Source: Piper betle
Taxonomy: Eukaryota > Streptophyta > Magnoliopsida > Piperales > Piperaceae
DNA: 64,000 nt
Assembly: GCA_033002965.1 (NCBI GenBank)
Contig: JAURVB010001764.1
Coordinates: forward strand, 1 to 64,000
Reading direction: 5' to 3'
Part shown: one piece after another, positions 11,501-22,358 of the stretch
Layout: each line of letters begins with the position of its first letter
How positions within the stretch are numbered: position 1 is the first letter of the stretch
The notes under the pieces: model-generated
The model's database searches: none
The model's input: the letters and a program-made list of their open reading frames with translations, nothing else
What the model was told of the DNA's origin: nothing
Position numbers and translations under genes: made by a program

Positions 11501-14500
11501 TATATGGTCTCCTCAAGATCACCATGAAGAAAGGCCGCCTTCACATCTAACTGTTCAATTTCCAAATCTAAACTTGCTGTCAAAGCTAGAACAATTCTAA
11601 TAGAAGACATTTTAACAACAGGAGAAAATATTTCATCGAAATCAATACCTTTCTTCTGTCCGAAGCCCTTCACCACCAACCTTGCCTTGTACCTTAGTTG
11701 TGTGTTATTTTCTTCATATTTGATCCTGTAGACCCATTTGTTCCTCCATAGGTGTGATTATCATGCAAAGATATTATTTTATCTTGCATTGCCTTCAACT
11801 ACTGCTCCTTTTTTACATGAACTTTGACCTCATTGAAATTTTCTGGTTCTTCGCATTTAGTGATTTTCACATATTCTGATGATGGATATCTGGTTGATAA
11901 AACTGGTTCACAAGATGATCTTCTCACATTAGTTGGCTGCCACTGATCAGAATTTGCCTCTTCCTTTCGAACATAATTAACAAACTCATTAGAAATATTA
12001 TCTGACACCACAGCCTCACCCTTATCATCACTATGTCATCCTAAGCCTCCTTTTCACTTCTAATTGAGGTTTAAGGTTCTTTTATCCTTTCTAAGCTTTC
12101 CTAAGATTTTGTTTGAGGAACTTTTTCCTTGCCAAAGTCCTCAACTATTTGATCCTCCCTGAAAACTACATATATGCTTCAAATTAGTTTCCTATTTTTA
12201 GGATCCCAAAGTTTGTATACAAATTTATCATCACCCTAGCCTAGAAAAATACATTCTACGGTTCTAGAGTCAAGCTTAGCCCTTTGTTCCTTGGACACAT
12301 GTGCAAAGGCCTTACAACCAAAAACTCTCAAATGAGAATAACTGACCTTTTTTGTCACTTCAAACCCTTTCTTGTATGTCATTGTCCAGGGCATATGTGG
12401 GAGATCTGTTAATCAAATAACAAGGTGTGTTCATGGCCTCACCCCAGAAGCTTTTAGGCAACTTAGCTGAAGACAACATACTTTTAATTCTCTCAGAGAT
12501 GACCCTGTTCGTTCTTTCAGCCACTTCATTATATTGAGGAGTATAAAGGACCGTTTTGTCATACCTAATCTCATACTTGTTATAATATTCATCAAACTCA
12601 ACAAAACAATATTCACCACCATTATCACTTCTAAGGCATTTCAAGGGCTTACCGGTTTCTCTTTCAACCAATACATGAAAATTCTTAAAGATGCCAAAAA
12701 CATCACTTTTATTTTTCATGCCATAAGCCCATGTCTTCCTAGAAGTATCATCAATAAAAATGACAAAATAAATAGAACCTCTAAGTGATTTTACTTCTAT
12801 ACACCTACACACATCAGAGTGTCCCAACTCAATAACTTTTGATTTTCTCGTACTTGTGCTTGCAAAGGATATCGTATGTTGTTTACCCACCAAACAATGG
12901 TCACAAGGACTAATTGTGATGTCCTTGACCTTGGAAAAGAGATTTAGTTTCTTCAATATCTCTAGTCTTTCTCACTCATATGTCCCAATTGATGGGGCCA
13001 CAAATCAGCAGTGAAATTAAGTGAGGAGATATTAACCTCCCCTCAAACTAGACTTGTCTCAGTCTTGTACAAACTACAACACTTCTTTTCTTTAGCAACA
13101 ACAAGAGAACCTTTCATAAGTTTCCACATACATTGTGCAAATTGTGAACCAAATCTTTCATCATCAAGCACTCCTGTTGACAACAAACTCATCCTCAAAT
13201 TTGGAATATGTCTGACATTTTTAAGCACCAATTTGTAACCTATGTTCGTTACTATATGCACATCTCAAAGTCCTACGATTTTGGAGTATCACTATTTCCC
13301 ATCTTCACTACACTCAAATCTGAAGGTTCATAGGTAGTAAAGAAATTTTTACTTGGAGTTACATGGAATGATACTCTTGAGATAACTACCTAATTAACAT
13401 CACAATCAGCCGTCAAATAATCATTCTCACAATCAGAAAGAAACAGCATGCCATTATGCACAATATTAGTTTTCGTTTCTCATTGATCCTTGTTGTCCTT
13501 ATTTTTCAAGTTTTTCTTGAACTTTCAACAAGCTTTCTTGAAATAACCTGTCTTGTCACAATAATAACACTTCAAGTTCTTTATAGATGTAGACTTTCTT
13601 CGATTCTTGTCCCCTATGTTTGTGTCTCTATTTCTCAATCTACTTCTTGCCCCTTTTGACACTAATGCATGAGACCCTGAAGTTGGTAGAAATTTTTTCT
13701 CACTTCCTCATTGAGTAAACTGCTTGTTACCATGTCTATTGTGAGTTTTTCATCTCGAGTAGCATTGCTCAAAGAGATCACCAATGTTTCCCAGTTTTGT
13801 GGCAATGTGTTGAGGAACAAGATAGCTTATCATTCTTCATCTAAAGTCATCTTCATCCTGACAAGTTGAGTAATAATACTTTTCATGACATTGAGATGCT
13901 GACTTATGCCACTTCCATTCTTATACTTCTAGTTCACTAATTTCCTTATCAAAAAGGACTTGGTGCCAGTAATATTCCTTTAATAAACTTCTTGGTTTAT
14001 CCCATATTTCTTTTGAGGATGACAATAAAGAAATGTGATGATACACAACTTCATCTACCCATTATCTCAAACAGGTCATAGCATTTGTATTTAACTTATT
14101 CCAGCCTTTGTATTTAACTTATTCTCGTCTTTATCAGTCACCTTTTCTAACCAGTGATAAGTTTATACAAATCCTTGGAATATAAATGATCAATCATCTT
14201 TCCTTTCCAATAATGCAAGTTACTTGGCCCCTTAAGAGATATCATCTTAACATACTTTTCATCAGTCATCGTGTTGAAATGTAAATCACAAACACACTAA
14301 CTAGGCCCTTAGATATTTTGTTGAACACCGAGCTGGCATCAAATATTATCAACAACTAAAGCTTGTAAACCAAGCAACTAGGTTATGATACCAGTAATTG
14401 GGATTAACTAAACAAAATCCACATTTCAACTAAAGAGGATGAGAATACCAAATAAACTATAGACACACCACAAATTAATATTAATAAAGCAAATTTTATG

Positions 14501-16305
14501 TAGAAAACCCCGAATTTAGAGGGGAAAACCACGGGGCAAACGGTTAAGATTAAATTCACTGTATCACAACTTGATACAAAAAAACTCCCCAATACTAATT
14601 TATTGTAATTTTTATAAAATTGGTATTATCAACAAACGAAAAAAAATAGAGAATTACATACTACAAATTAAAAACTTTGCAAATGTCTCGTTGGCGTTCT
14701 TAGAGTCGTTTCACATGTATGTGACCTCTGGCCCATTAGAGTGTTCTTCAGCCACTTTAGAACTTATGTGCAATGCGACTAGCCGCCACCAACAAGTTTG
14801 GTAGTTAAAAGACACTGTTTTCTTGAGAGAGATCTAGTTCGAAGATCTTGGGTAAGCTTTCAAATCTTTTGCCGATATCAAGAAAGTTGAGAATATATTA
14901 AATTTTACCGAGACCCTTGTCTGTGATTAGATCACGTTCAGACTTTTGAGTGTGGACCAGTTTATTTCTATGCCTCATTTCTTGCGCTCGGCCACACGAT
15001 TTATTGAATTCCTGGACTCGGAAATGTGCAGTGTCTTCTCAAAAAGCAAAGTGCATGTGCTGGCTATATAGTGAATGCTTGAATAAGATTTATTTTCTCT
15101 GTGCATGTTGGGGGTAGGTGACACTAAAGCTGCAGCCTCTCTTCAAGCGATCTATCACGTTGATGTCTAGTAGCGACACAGATTTGAGCGACAAGATACT
15201 TAGCTTCGGCAATCAACACGAGTTCGCCGACATCACCTGGTTGCCAAGCCAGAAGAAGGCCATCTACCGGATTGATGACCGGGTCTCATCCAACACCTCC
15301 GGCAATGGAAAGATGGACTTCATTGGCTTCCGTTCCACCTCTTCTCTCGCACTCGCACTCACAAGAACAGCAGGTGAATCGTATATTTTCGAGTGATCGT
15401 TATATATATGTGGTAGGGTCTTGCAGTCAGTGATCAATTTTTTTTTTGTACTTTTCGCTTATGAATTGGAACTGTTGTGGATATTTGGGATAGAGGAGAC
15501 ACAAGAGTTCACAAGAGACTCCAATGGCAAGTGCATAGATGCGAGGACAACTAGCACAACAGTCATGAGGAACGCTAGTGGCCTCACAAATAATGGCATC
15601 ATCTTCACTGGGTACCCTGTCGTGGGTCCTCAACACCGTCTGCAGGCCTCTGGCAGCTGCCTTGACAGCCTCAAGGACTCCCTAATCACAGCATGCCCAT
15701 GGGATCACAGGGTCAACGGCACGTTCTTCTACCTTTCCGCCTTCACCATTGGCCTTTCCAATATAAAAAGCTTCATCCTGGACGTGCAGAGGCTTCGAGA
15801 TTTGGAGCCAAAAGCCTGGTGCGGAGTGGACCTCTACAATGGCATTCTCATGAGGTATCTCAAGGCCTCAGAGACATATTTGGGGAAGCAAGAAGATGGG
15901 GTGGAATTGGACATAGAGTACTACAGGAGCAAGGACCCAATGGTGCCTAGGTTGCATGAAGATGTCTTGGAGGAGGTTGAGCAGATGGCATTGTTCAAGT
16001 ACAGGGCGCTGCCCCATTGGGGGAAGAACAGGAACCTTGCATTTGATGGGGTTATCAATAAGTATGGGAAGAGGGAGGCCTTCTTGAATGTGAAACAGTT
16101 GTATGACCCTTTGGGATTGTTCTCAAGCGAGTGGACAGACCAAGTTCTTGGGGTTGGCGGGAAAGCCAGTATTGTAAAGGAAGGGTGTGCTTTAGAGGGC
16201 CTTTGTGTGTGCTCCGAGGACGTGCATTGTGCTCCTAAGAAGGGATACTATTGTCGCCCGGGTAGAGTTTACAAAGATGCCAGGGTTTGTAGCCGCAGGG
16301 TGTAA
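8576..16305 (+). CDS. GULLO: L-gulono-1,4-lactone oxidase-like FAD enzyme, 3 exons, retroelement in intron 1
   Basis: Members of this plant family oxidise L-gulonolactone-type aldonolactones toward ascorbate, as secreted flavoproteins. The model is 8576-9256, 15118-15373 and 15494-16305, with junction phases 0 and 1, giving 582 aa, which is family-typical. The start is the first ATG (8576) before a hydrophobic signal peptide ([14 protein letters not shown]). The FAD_binding_4 region includes [20 protein letters not shown] and [14 protein letters not shown]. The ALO domain follows with [34 protein letters not shown] and the conserved [15 protein letters not shown] Cys-rich tail ([16 protein letters not shown]) is typical of plant GULLOs. 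Intron 1 is 5.86 kb because a copia element lies antisense within it. The coding exons are undamaged, so the gene is probably functional if the intron is spliced. Confidence 0.93.
9221..9350 (+). repeat. Direct repeat flanking the copia element, left copy (spans the exon 1 / intron 1 junction)
   Basis: About 130 bp from the last codons of GULLO exon 1 across the splice donor into intron 1 is repeated at 14682-14810, on the other side of the copia element. Both copies end with gt(g/a)gttaaaa. The left copy ends one base before the LTR and the right copy starts directly after the truncated LTR. By eye they differ at about a dozen positions. Confidence 0.9.
9352..9714 (-). repeat. 3' LTR of the copia element
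   Basis: It begins tgttgggattaa and ends ccaca on the + strand, matching a TG..CA-type LTR read on the - strand. Its first 290 bp or so align with 14396-14680. The inner boundary is set by a polypyrimidine tract at about 9717-9735, the complement of the element's polypurine tract. Confidence 0.75.
10125..11700 (-). pseudogene. Copia reverse transcriptase / RNase H region, broken
   Basis: Read right to left, the pieces show the copia reverse transcriptase: [55 protein letters not shown] and the catalytic YVDDMLIV. RNase H remnants follow near 10125-10360. The frame is broken many times, and a stretch of about 415 bp is duplicated in tandem, so the N-terminal RT motifs occur twice. It is no longer coding. 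Confidence 0.85.
11052..11870 (-). repeat. Tandem duplication of about 415 bp inside copia pol
   Basis: Two head-to-tail copies (about 11052-11467 and 11468-11870) each run from a gactttaaaaccct(c/a)tgg block to a gaactttgacctca block ending near gcatttagtg. The repeated part covers the region joining integrase to reverse transcriptase. The copies are diverged, so the duplication is not recent. Confidence 0.85.
12360..12956 (-). pseudogene. Copia integrase core
   Basis: A 198-residue open segment carries the copia integrase: the end of the zinc-binding region ([14 protein letters not shown]), then the catalytic DDE core with [24 protein letters not shown] and a [19 protein letters not shown] segment holding the Glu. 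It is the best preserved part of the element. It is still only a fragment, because gag and reverse transcriptase on either side are out of frame. Confidence 0.88.
13000..14269 (-). pseudogene. Copia gag remnant
   Basis: The - strand ATG at 14269 opens a gag start with [18 protein letters not shown] and SKDLYKLI, the usual copia gag N-terminal pattern. A zinc knuckle near 13530-13575 reads [14 protein letters not shown], where the usual His is Tyr. Stops and frameshifts separate the pieces. Confidence 0.75.
14396..14680 (-). repeat. 5' LTR of the copia element, truncated at its outer end
   Basis: This segment aligns with 9352-9640 of the 3' LTR (shared blocks include gatgagaataccaaa, acggggcaaa and tttataaaatt). 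The last roughly 80 bp present in the other LTR are absent. The sequence passes directly into the duplicated GULLO segment at 14681. Confidence 0.8.
14682..14810 (+). repeat. Direct repeat flanking the copia element, right copy
   Basis: This is a second copy of the GULLO exon 1 end plus the start of intron 1 (compare 9221-9350). It retains a GT at the old donor position (14717), but the preceding CAG has become CAT. It lies inside intron 1 and is not expected to be exonic. Confidence 0.9.
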
Positions 16306-16991
16306 CGTCAATACTCAATAGACTGCTGGATATGAAGATTAGAAGTACGTGTATATATATGCTTATAAGACCCCAAGAGAGGCTCTAATTTGTTTCTTGA
16401 TAAGGCAGCATTGAAGACAAAATAAAAATAAAAAACACCGAATAAATTGGATGCATTGTGCACCCACACGTGATCGTCATGGATGTTTACATCTATCTTG
16501 TATGTGGTGTGATTTATTTATCAACTGTATTATTGGCTACTTGGATAAAAGCACTAGAGTGCATACAGACATTCACTTCGGGGATTGAGTAGGTAATCAA
16601 CCTTAGTTAATGACAGATTTAGTTACCTGATAATGAGGAAAGGTTGCTTTGCGCATGATATTAGAAACTCTTCCTCATCTTAGCTAAACGAGCGCAAGTG
16701 ATTTAGTCCATTAGCCCCCAAGCCTAGCTCATTTAAGCACAAAGTTTGTGTATACGAAACCAACTTCATATGTATGATGAGAATAATTTAGCTATACCCG
16801 GTTACCTTCGCCCTAGTCATGCCTGAATTGTTTTAGACTGGGTAATTATTTTTACTTTTTAGTATAATTGATTGCAAAAAAAAAGAAGGAAAAATTCTTA
16901 CTTGCAAAGCTTGAATAACTTGTATTTTTTGAGGGCACAACTAAGTTGTGTGGCAAAAATCTTTCCTCTTCTTCATGATCTATTCCTTACC

Positions 16992-16993
<2 letters not shown>
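16306..16993. other. GULLO 3' flank
   Basis: This holds the presumed 3' untranslated region and downstream AT-rich DNA. Several AATAAA-like strings (for example near 16420-16445) could serve for polyadenylation. No other gene is seen. Confidence 0.5.
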
Positions 16994-17051
<58 letters not shown>

Positions 17052-17687
17052 AATAATTTTCCCGTACTCCAAGCACAGCCATCTTGGCTATGCTAGAGTT
17101 TGATCTTGACCGTTGGATTAACATCCAACGGCCAAGATCAAAAAATGAGAGGGCCGCCGGCGCCACCGCAGCAGCGACGGCGGAGGGGCGGGAAGGGTGC
17201 CCGGCCACGGCGACGGCCGGGGGGGGCGCGGCGCGGCGGGGTGGCGGGCGGGGGCCGAGGGGGGCGCGGCGGGTGGCGAGCGAGGGGCGCGGCGGGGTGG
17301 CGGGCAGGGGATGGCGGGGCGGGGCGACGGGTGGCGGGCGCGGGACGGGGTGGCGGCGGGCGGCGGGCCGGACTGGGTGGGGGTGGTGTCGCCCGGCGGC
17401 GGGGCGGCGGGCCGGCAGGGGAAGAGGCGGGGCGGCTAGATCCGCCGCCCCGTCGCCACGAGGGGTTACGTCGTCGCCACGTCGGCCGGGGGCGGCGACG
17501 GGCAGGGCAGGGGGTGGCGTCGCGTCGGCCAGGGTGGCGGCGACGCGTCGGCCGGCGACAGCGGCGATGCCACCCAATTTTTTTATCCAGCCGTTGGATT
17601 AAATCCAACGGCTGGAATACTGCAGCACAACCAAGATGGTTGTGCTGCAGTACAGCCTCCCCCTCCTCATATATATATATATATATT

Positions 17688-17718
<31 letters not shown>
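16994..17718. mobile_element. Hairpin-ended GC-rich element lying between two (TA)n runs
   Basis: A (TA)n run (16994-17046) is followed by two hairpins: 17065-17099 (imperfect stem, loop atctt) and 17099-17142 (20-bp stem with one mismatch). A very GC-rich block follows (about 17148-17570), then two more hairpins: 17587-17615 (13-bp stem) and 17618-17652 (perfect 15-bp stem, loop aagat). A second (TA)n run closes it (17668-17718). The outer hairpins of the two ends are related in inverted orientation, as are the inner ones (ccgttggat..atccaacgg). The design resembles rice Micron elements, which also sit inside (TA)n. Open frames in the GC-rich block have no family resemblance. Confidence 0.65.
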
Positions 17719-18657
17719 CCATTTTCTCACCAAACTTCTCTTGCCTGGTACTTATTAGTTCCTAAGCTATGTCCTTTCTATGAACATTTTAGAGGATATA
17801 ATTTAGCAACTTGTAGAAGTCTGTAAGGAAATCAGCAGAACCTTATTGGAGTTGGACAATATAAAGAAACTTCAAAGTTAAGGATCTTTTCAAGGAACTT
17901 CATCCTCATGAATATGTACCCTTTGCACATTGGACTTTTATGCTAGGGTATCAATTGCATATGGATGCATACATTTCAATGTATTGATCTCCTTGAGAAG
18001 TAGATGTTGTTTGTGCTTGTTTATATGTTGATTTTATGTTAATGAAGTTCATTAGGCGTGCAATTATAGCAAAATGTATAAGCGCGAATATGATCTTGGT
18101 CATATATATGACTGTCTGGATGTGATATTCTTCACCTGGATCCATTGTATGCAGATTATGTCGTTTCGATCCATAGTCATGTGAAAAGTTAAACCCTTCG
18201 AAAGAAAGTTGCTTTAAAAAAAAGGTTGTGCTCTTAGTGGTGGTGTTTGGATTATTCGAGTAAGAGGATGCCCTAAGAATTAAAAACAAACAAAACAGGG
18301 CAAAAATTCATCATAAAAATGGACAAGGCTATTTTTTAAAAAAACAAAAAACAATGTACAATCCTTACCAACATTTCTGCAACTTTACACATCAGTACCA
18401 TTCTCACATGATACTATTTTTTGCTTCTTTTATATATATATATATATACTCCTTAAAAACTCAGTGAATGAAAATCGATGAATGAGAAAATTAAAAGAGA
18501 ACCACCACTTCCAGGCCAGATCTGTTCATAACTTCATATGACACACCCCTTATTGGACTGTACTTGATCTTAAATATGTTAAATGAATATAACAATATAT
18601 ATATATACGGATATATATTATATATATAATTTGTCTAGCAAATATCAACTCCACCGT
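17719..18657. other. Intergenic DNA downstream of the BLT-like gene
   Basis: AT-rich sequence with short (TA)n runs near 18430 and 18595. The part nearest 18657 is the likely 3' untranslated region of the - strand BLT-like gene. No other coding signal is seen. Confidence 0.5.
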
Positions 18658-19501
18658 TCATCCAACCGTGACACAGTCGACGCCGGCGACAACCGCCACC
18701 GGACTCCGGTGCCGGAGAAGAAGCTTGAGTTGAGCTTTCTGGCACTCCACCTTTGCCCCTATGGGCCTCCCTGATCTGGAGCTCATGGCTCTGATCACTC
18801 TCGGGAACTCCACATACCCTTTTATCCCCCTCACTATGTGTGGGTTCTCCGACTCCGACGACCCCTTGCGTTGGCAGCTTCCTTGCTTCAGAACCAAACA
18901 GTTTGCAGCAGTTGAAGAAGAAGAAGAGGTTGGAGGAGGAGGAGGCGGTATTGGAGGAGGAGGCGGTATTGGAGGAGGTGGAAGCTGCTGGTTGTTGTCA
19001 TGATGAGCTAGCTTTGGTCCGGCAAGCTCGGCCAGCTTCTCCTCCATGAGGAGGCTGGCATCGACCATCTTCATCTGCACCCTCTCCTCCCTCCACACCT
19101 CGGCCATCCTCAACATCCTCTTCTCCTCCTCCACTTCCTTCTTAAACCGCTCCATCTCCTCCCTGGCCCTCTCCCGAGCCTCCCGTGCATCCACCAGCTC
19201 CCTCGCCAGCTTCTTGCTTGTGGCCTCAGCCTTCTTCCTCATCCGCCGCTCCAACTCCACCTCGGCCTTGAGGTCCTCGACCAGGGCCTTGGCAAGACTT
19301 AGCTCGTTCATGGTGGAGGCGAGCTCAAGAGAGGGGGTGATTGGTTGGGGTGCAATGGAGGTGGTGTGTATTTAGAGAGGGAGAGTAAAAGGGATTGTGG
19401 TAGAGCTTCCATCTGGGTGAGGAAGTGGTGGGGTGTGCGAGCATTTGATTTTGGTACTCATTGCCCGGCGCCATCATCAACATCGTCGGCTCCTCTTCCA
19501 T
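18658..19501 (-). CDS. BLT: BRANCHLESS TRICHOME-like coiled-coil protein, apparent 1-base frameshift
   Basis: The Arabidopsis relative BLT shapes trichome branching through the microtubule and cell-polarity machinery. The securely open part, 19311-18658 (217 aa), starts MNELSLAKALVEDLKAEVE. It continues as a long charged coiled coil (about residues 5-95), a poly-proline run (QQLPPPPIPPPPPIPP), and the family signature ENPHIVRGIKGYVEFPRVIR followed by VECQKAQLKLLLRHRSP. Upstream, the frame starting at ATG 19501 encodes SSPRWKLYHNPFYSPSLN, which looks like the family's N-terminal motif. It is joined to the main frame only if one base is removed, most simply from the G5 run at 19333-19337. The fused length, about 280 aa, would match BLT. 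Either the gene starts at 19311 or the assembly carries a one-base insertion. No intron is needed. Confidence 0.8.
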
Positions 19502-20182
19502 CGTCGCTGCTGCTTCTTCTCTGGCCCTTTTTCTCATATTGTTATTTTTTGTTCTAGTATTGACAGATAGGAAGGAACAGGGAAGGGGTGGACCAGACCG
19601 CTCTTTGAGATATCGCAATTATATTGCCACCATGGTTGTGGGTTGGTTGTAATCGAGAAGGAAAGACGTGGATATTGAATGGGAGCCTCCACTGTCTTCT
19701 CTCTTCTTTTCTTCCGGAGCCTCGACTTTGCATCATTAGAAGTGGGGGCGGACATTTTTGAAGAGCTACTCCGTATAACTTATACAAGAATCAAGATTTT
19801 GGGTAAAAGGTTAGGGGTTTAGACCGTGGGGGTCGTGTAGAGAAGTTGGTAGGTGTGTTTGTGCTAGATTAGGGATTAGCATAGAAAATACATAGTTGAC
19901 AATGGAGACAGGAAACTTACTTGAAATCGGCTGATATGAAAATTGACTTCATGTGTTTGAATTTTACGTAAAATTCAACTTTCTAATTTATGATTTTTTT
20001 CAAAAAAAGTACAAAATTTTATAAGTTTGACTTTAATAAACTCCTTAGATGATGATGTTAAACAATCAAATTCGGATGTCAGATGTGAGTTGATAAACTC
20101 CTTATAAGGGAACAATTTTTGACAATAGTCAATTTAACAAGTGATAAACAAATGCCAATTTTTGATTGATTAATTAATTATT
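19502..20182. other. Upstream region of the BLT-like gene
   Basis: The BLT-like promoter should lie here, read on the - strand. A tataag string on the - strand near 19780 is a weak TATA candidate. No other gene is seen. Confidence 0.35.
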
Positions 20183-20440
20183 AAGCAAAAAAATAATATG
20201 TACCAAGTAATCTAAAGATAAAGATCAGAAGATACAGATCATCAAGTGCCAGTACATTATCAGAAGATAACGATCATAAAGTGCCGGTACGTTTCTAATA
20301 GATCTATCTTTGTTTGAGATTAATATTAAACAAAAAAATAATACGTAGAAAGTAATTTAAAGATAAAGATCAGAAAATAAAGATCAGTAAATGCCTCCGT
20401 TACTAATAGATTTATCTATCTGTGTCTGAGATTAACTTGA
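20183..20440 (+). repeat. Tandem duplication of about 140 bp
   Basis: Two diverged head-to-tail copies each run from aaaaaaataata(t/c)gta to ctgtgtctgagattaa / ttgtttgagattaa. Inside each, the phrase aaagataaagatcaga occurs, and the 'gatcat..aagtgcc' phrase is itself repeated in the first copy. Confidence 0.75.
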
Positions 20441-20639
20441 GTGGTGTTATTAAGATTATCACTGCATGTAAATAAAAAATTATCCGTTATACATGTAAAT
20501 AATTATGTTTATCGCTTCTCCTGTATTTTGATTTAGTGGATCGGTAGTAGGTGAGATATTTTGTTTGTTGTGTATGCTTGAGAATTGTTTAGCAATTCAT
20601 ATGTTTTGAGATTATTGTTTGGATTAGAAGTTGTTCATC

Positions 20640-21345
20640 TGCTCTGCTTCACTTCAGGTGGACTGGGCTGTCGATCAGAAGAAGAATTTAAATATTTTAA
20701 TTGGTTTCTTCGATTGATTGAAGGAGTTGAGAGACGACGTACAGAGATTGGAAGAACCGAGCGGCTGCAGCAGCATTTGAAAGAGGTATGGATAGTTCCA
20801 TTTTACGTTGCTTATATTTTGATTTATTCCTTCAAGTTTCTTTCCACAATGTTTTTTTTCTTTGTCGCCTCTCGCTTCAATCATTATCTCGAAGTTCATA
20901 ACCGGAGTTGATTGTAGAATAGTATTGAGTTTCATTGGTTTGTATCACCATTGTACAAACCAGTAAGTACGATTTGGATGATATTTTCTGGAGTCCAATG
21001 TTTTACTCCAAATGCATGGTTTTATTAAGAGATGTAATGTGCTAATATTTCTCATCTTTTACTTTTTTAATTTTTCTTACATAGCTTTACCTATGTTTGG
21101 TGGAGAGGTGGTATGTCAAGAAAAGAAAAAGTGAAAGTTGCAATGGTATGCGAGGGTCCGGATTAACAGGTTTATTTGCATCTCAAGTCAAAGAATTACA
21201 ACTTAAAGTTCTCACTTTCTTCTTTTTCCATGTTTGAGCGAGTAACAGCCACAAACAGAAGTTGTAGTTGCAATTTCCAAGGAGAATGCTTACCACTTCA
21301 TAACAAGGAAGGAAGGACGAGCGATCATGGGGCGCTCTGAGGTTG
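20640..21345 (+). pseudogene. Possible decayed gene fragments, not identified
   Basis: Three short exon-like stretches lie near 20655-20790, 21085-21165 and 21250-21345. The first can read ELRDDVQRLEEPSGCSS and the last EVVVAISKENAYHFITRKEG, each next to plausible AG or GT dinucleotides but with in-frame stops close by. I do not recognise a family. This may be an old pseudogene or chance. Confidence 0.2.
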
Positions 21346-21689
21346 GTTGATTATTACATATTGTTTTCTGTTATTGGATAAATAGGGTTTCATTAGCTAT
21401 TTCATCCCAACGTATGTTTGTTATGCTCTTCTTAAAACCATCTTTTTTAATAAAATTGATCAAAATACTTTTTTATAAGAATATTAATAATCAATTAATA
21501 AATTGATAGAGATCTTAGATTACCTAGAAATCTTAAATTAAAAAATGTAAAAATCTTAAATATCTCTGTGTAATTAAGTAACAAACTTTAAATATTAGAT
21601 TAATATGATTATAAATATATATAATTAGAATTTACCACTTTTTTAAGGTTAGATTCCTAATTTGGTTAAAATTATATATGTTGAGGTTC

Positions 21690-22358
21690 TTCAGCTCGAC
21701 TCGACTCGAAACTCGATATTTAAATGCTTGAGCTCGAACTCGGATCTTATGTGCCGAGCTTGAACAAGGCCGTGTTTGATTCGACTCAACTCGGATATAA
21801 CTCGAATTCAACTCGTAACTCGACACGATAAAATAATATAATAAAAAATTCTTTATATTATATTATATATATATATATATACAATATAATAATAAAGAAG
21901 TGAGATAGTTGAGATAAAAAACATTCAAGTTAATGACCTCAAAGTTCTGGGTTCAATATATATTGAATACATTTTTTGCATTTTTTTTAAATGAGGTATT
22001 TTTGACTTTTAATCGAGTCGGTTTCGAGTATATGAACGAGCTGTGTTCAAGCTCAGAAAAATGAGTTGTGCTCGAATTCAGAAAAATTAAACAGTTTAAG
22101 TGTATTCAAGCTCGAGTTAAACTCGAACACATAAAAGATATTCGAGTCGAATTCGAGCATGTATGTTCAAAACTAACGAGCTGTGTTTGAGCTCAGAAAA
22201 ATTAAATAATTTAAGTGTATTTGAGCTCGAGTCAAGCTCAAACACATAAAAGATATTTGAGTCAAACTCGAGCATGTATATTCAAAACTCGTTCGATCTC
22301 GAGTCGTGTTCGAAAACAAGTTGAGCTTGGTTCGCTCGCTCGTTTAGCAACCCTAGGG
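21690..22358 (+). repeat. TIR/tRNA-like repeat family, copy lacking its left end
   Basis: This is rich in cgactcgag-type words. It aligns in inverted orientation with 33352-33951 over nearly its whole length, including the aataatataataaa stretch, a (TA)n, a tRNA-like core (about 21895-21955, with gttctgggttcaat as a box-B-like word) and the end tttagcaaccctaggg. The left terminal inverted repeat seen at the other copy is missing here, so this copy is truncated. Confidence 0.75.

Larger units (their letters stand above)
9352..14680 (-). mobile_element. Degenerate Ty1/copia LTR retrotransposon in GULLO intron 1
   Basis: The element runs opposite to the host gene. Its 3' LTR is about 9352-9714 and its 5' LTR about 14396-14680. 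A tRNA-Met-type primer-binding site (tggtatcat on the - strand) lies next to the 5' LTR near 14385-14395. A purine tract (gaaaagaagggg, - strand) adjoins the 3' LTR. Gag, integrase, reverse transcriptase and RNase H pieces follow in copia order from right to left, all with stops and frameshifts. The LTRs are clearly diverged from each other, so the insertion is old. The outer end of the 5' LTR is missing about 80 bp. Confidence 0.92.

Noticed and set aside
10922..11550. Short + strand frames inside the copia element
   Set aside because: They are antisense readings of the reverse transcriptase region.
8576..16305. GULLO as a pseudogene broken by a retrotransposon
   Set aside because: The element lies wholly in intron 1. 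All three exons are open, in phase and full length with canonical splice sites.
17084..17696. Long overlapping open frames on both strands in the GC-rich core at 17 kb
   Set aside because: They are open in several frames at once, low in complexity (Gly/Arg/Ala/Pro) and match no family. This is an effect of GC composition.
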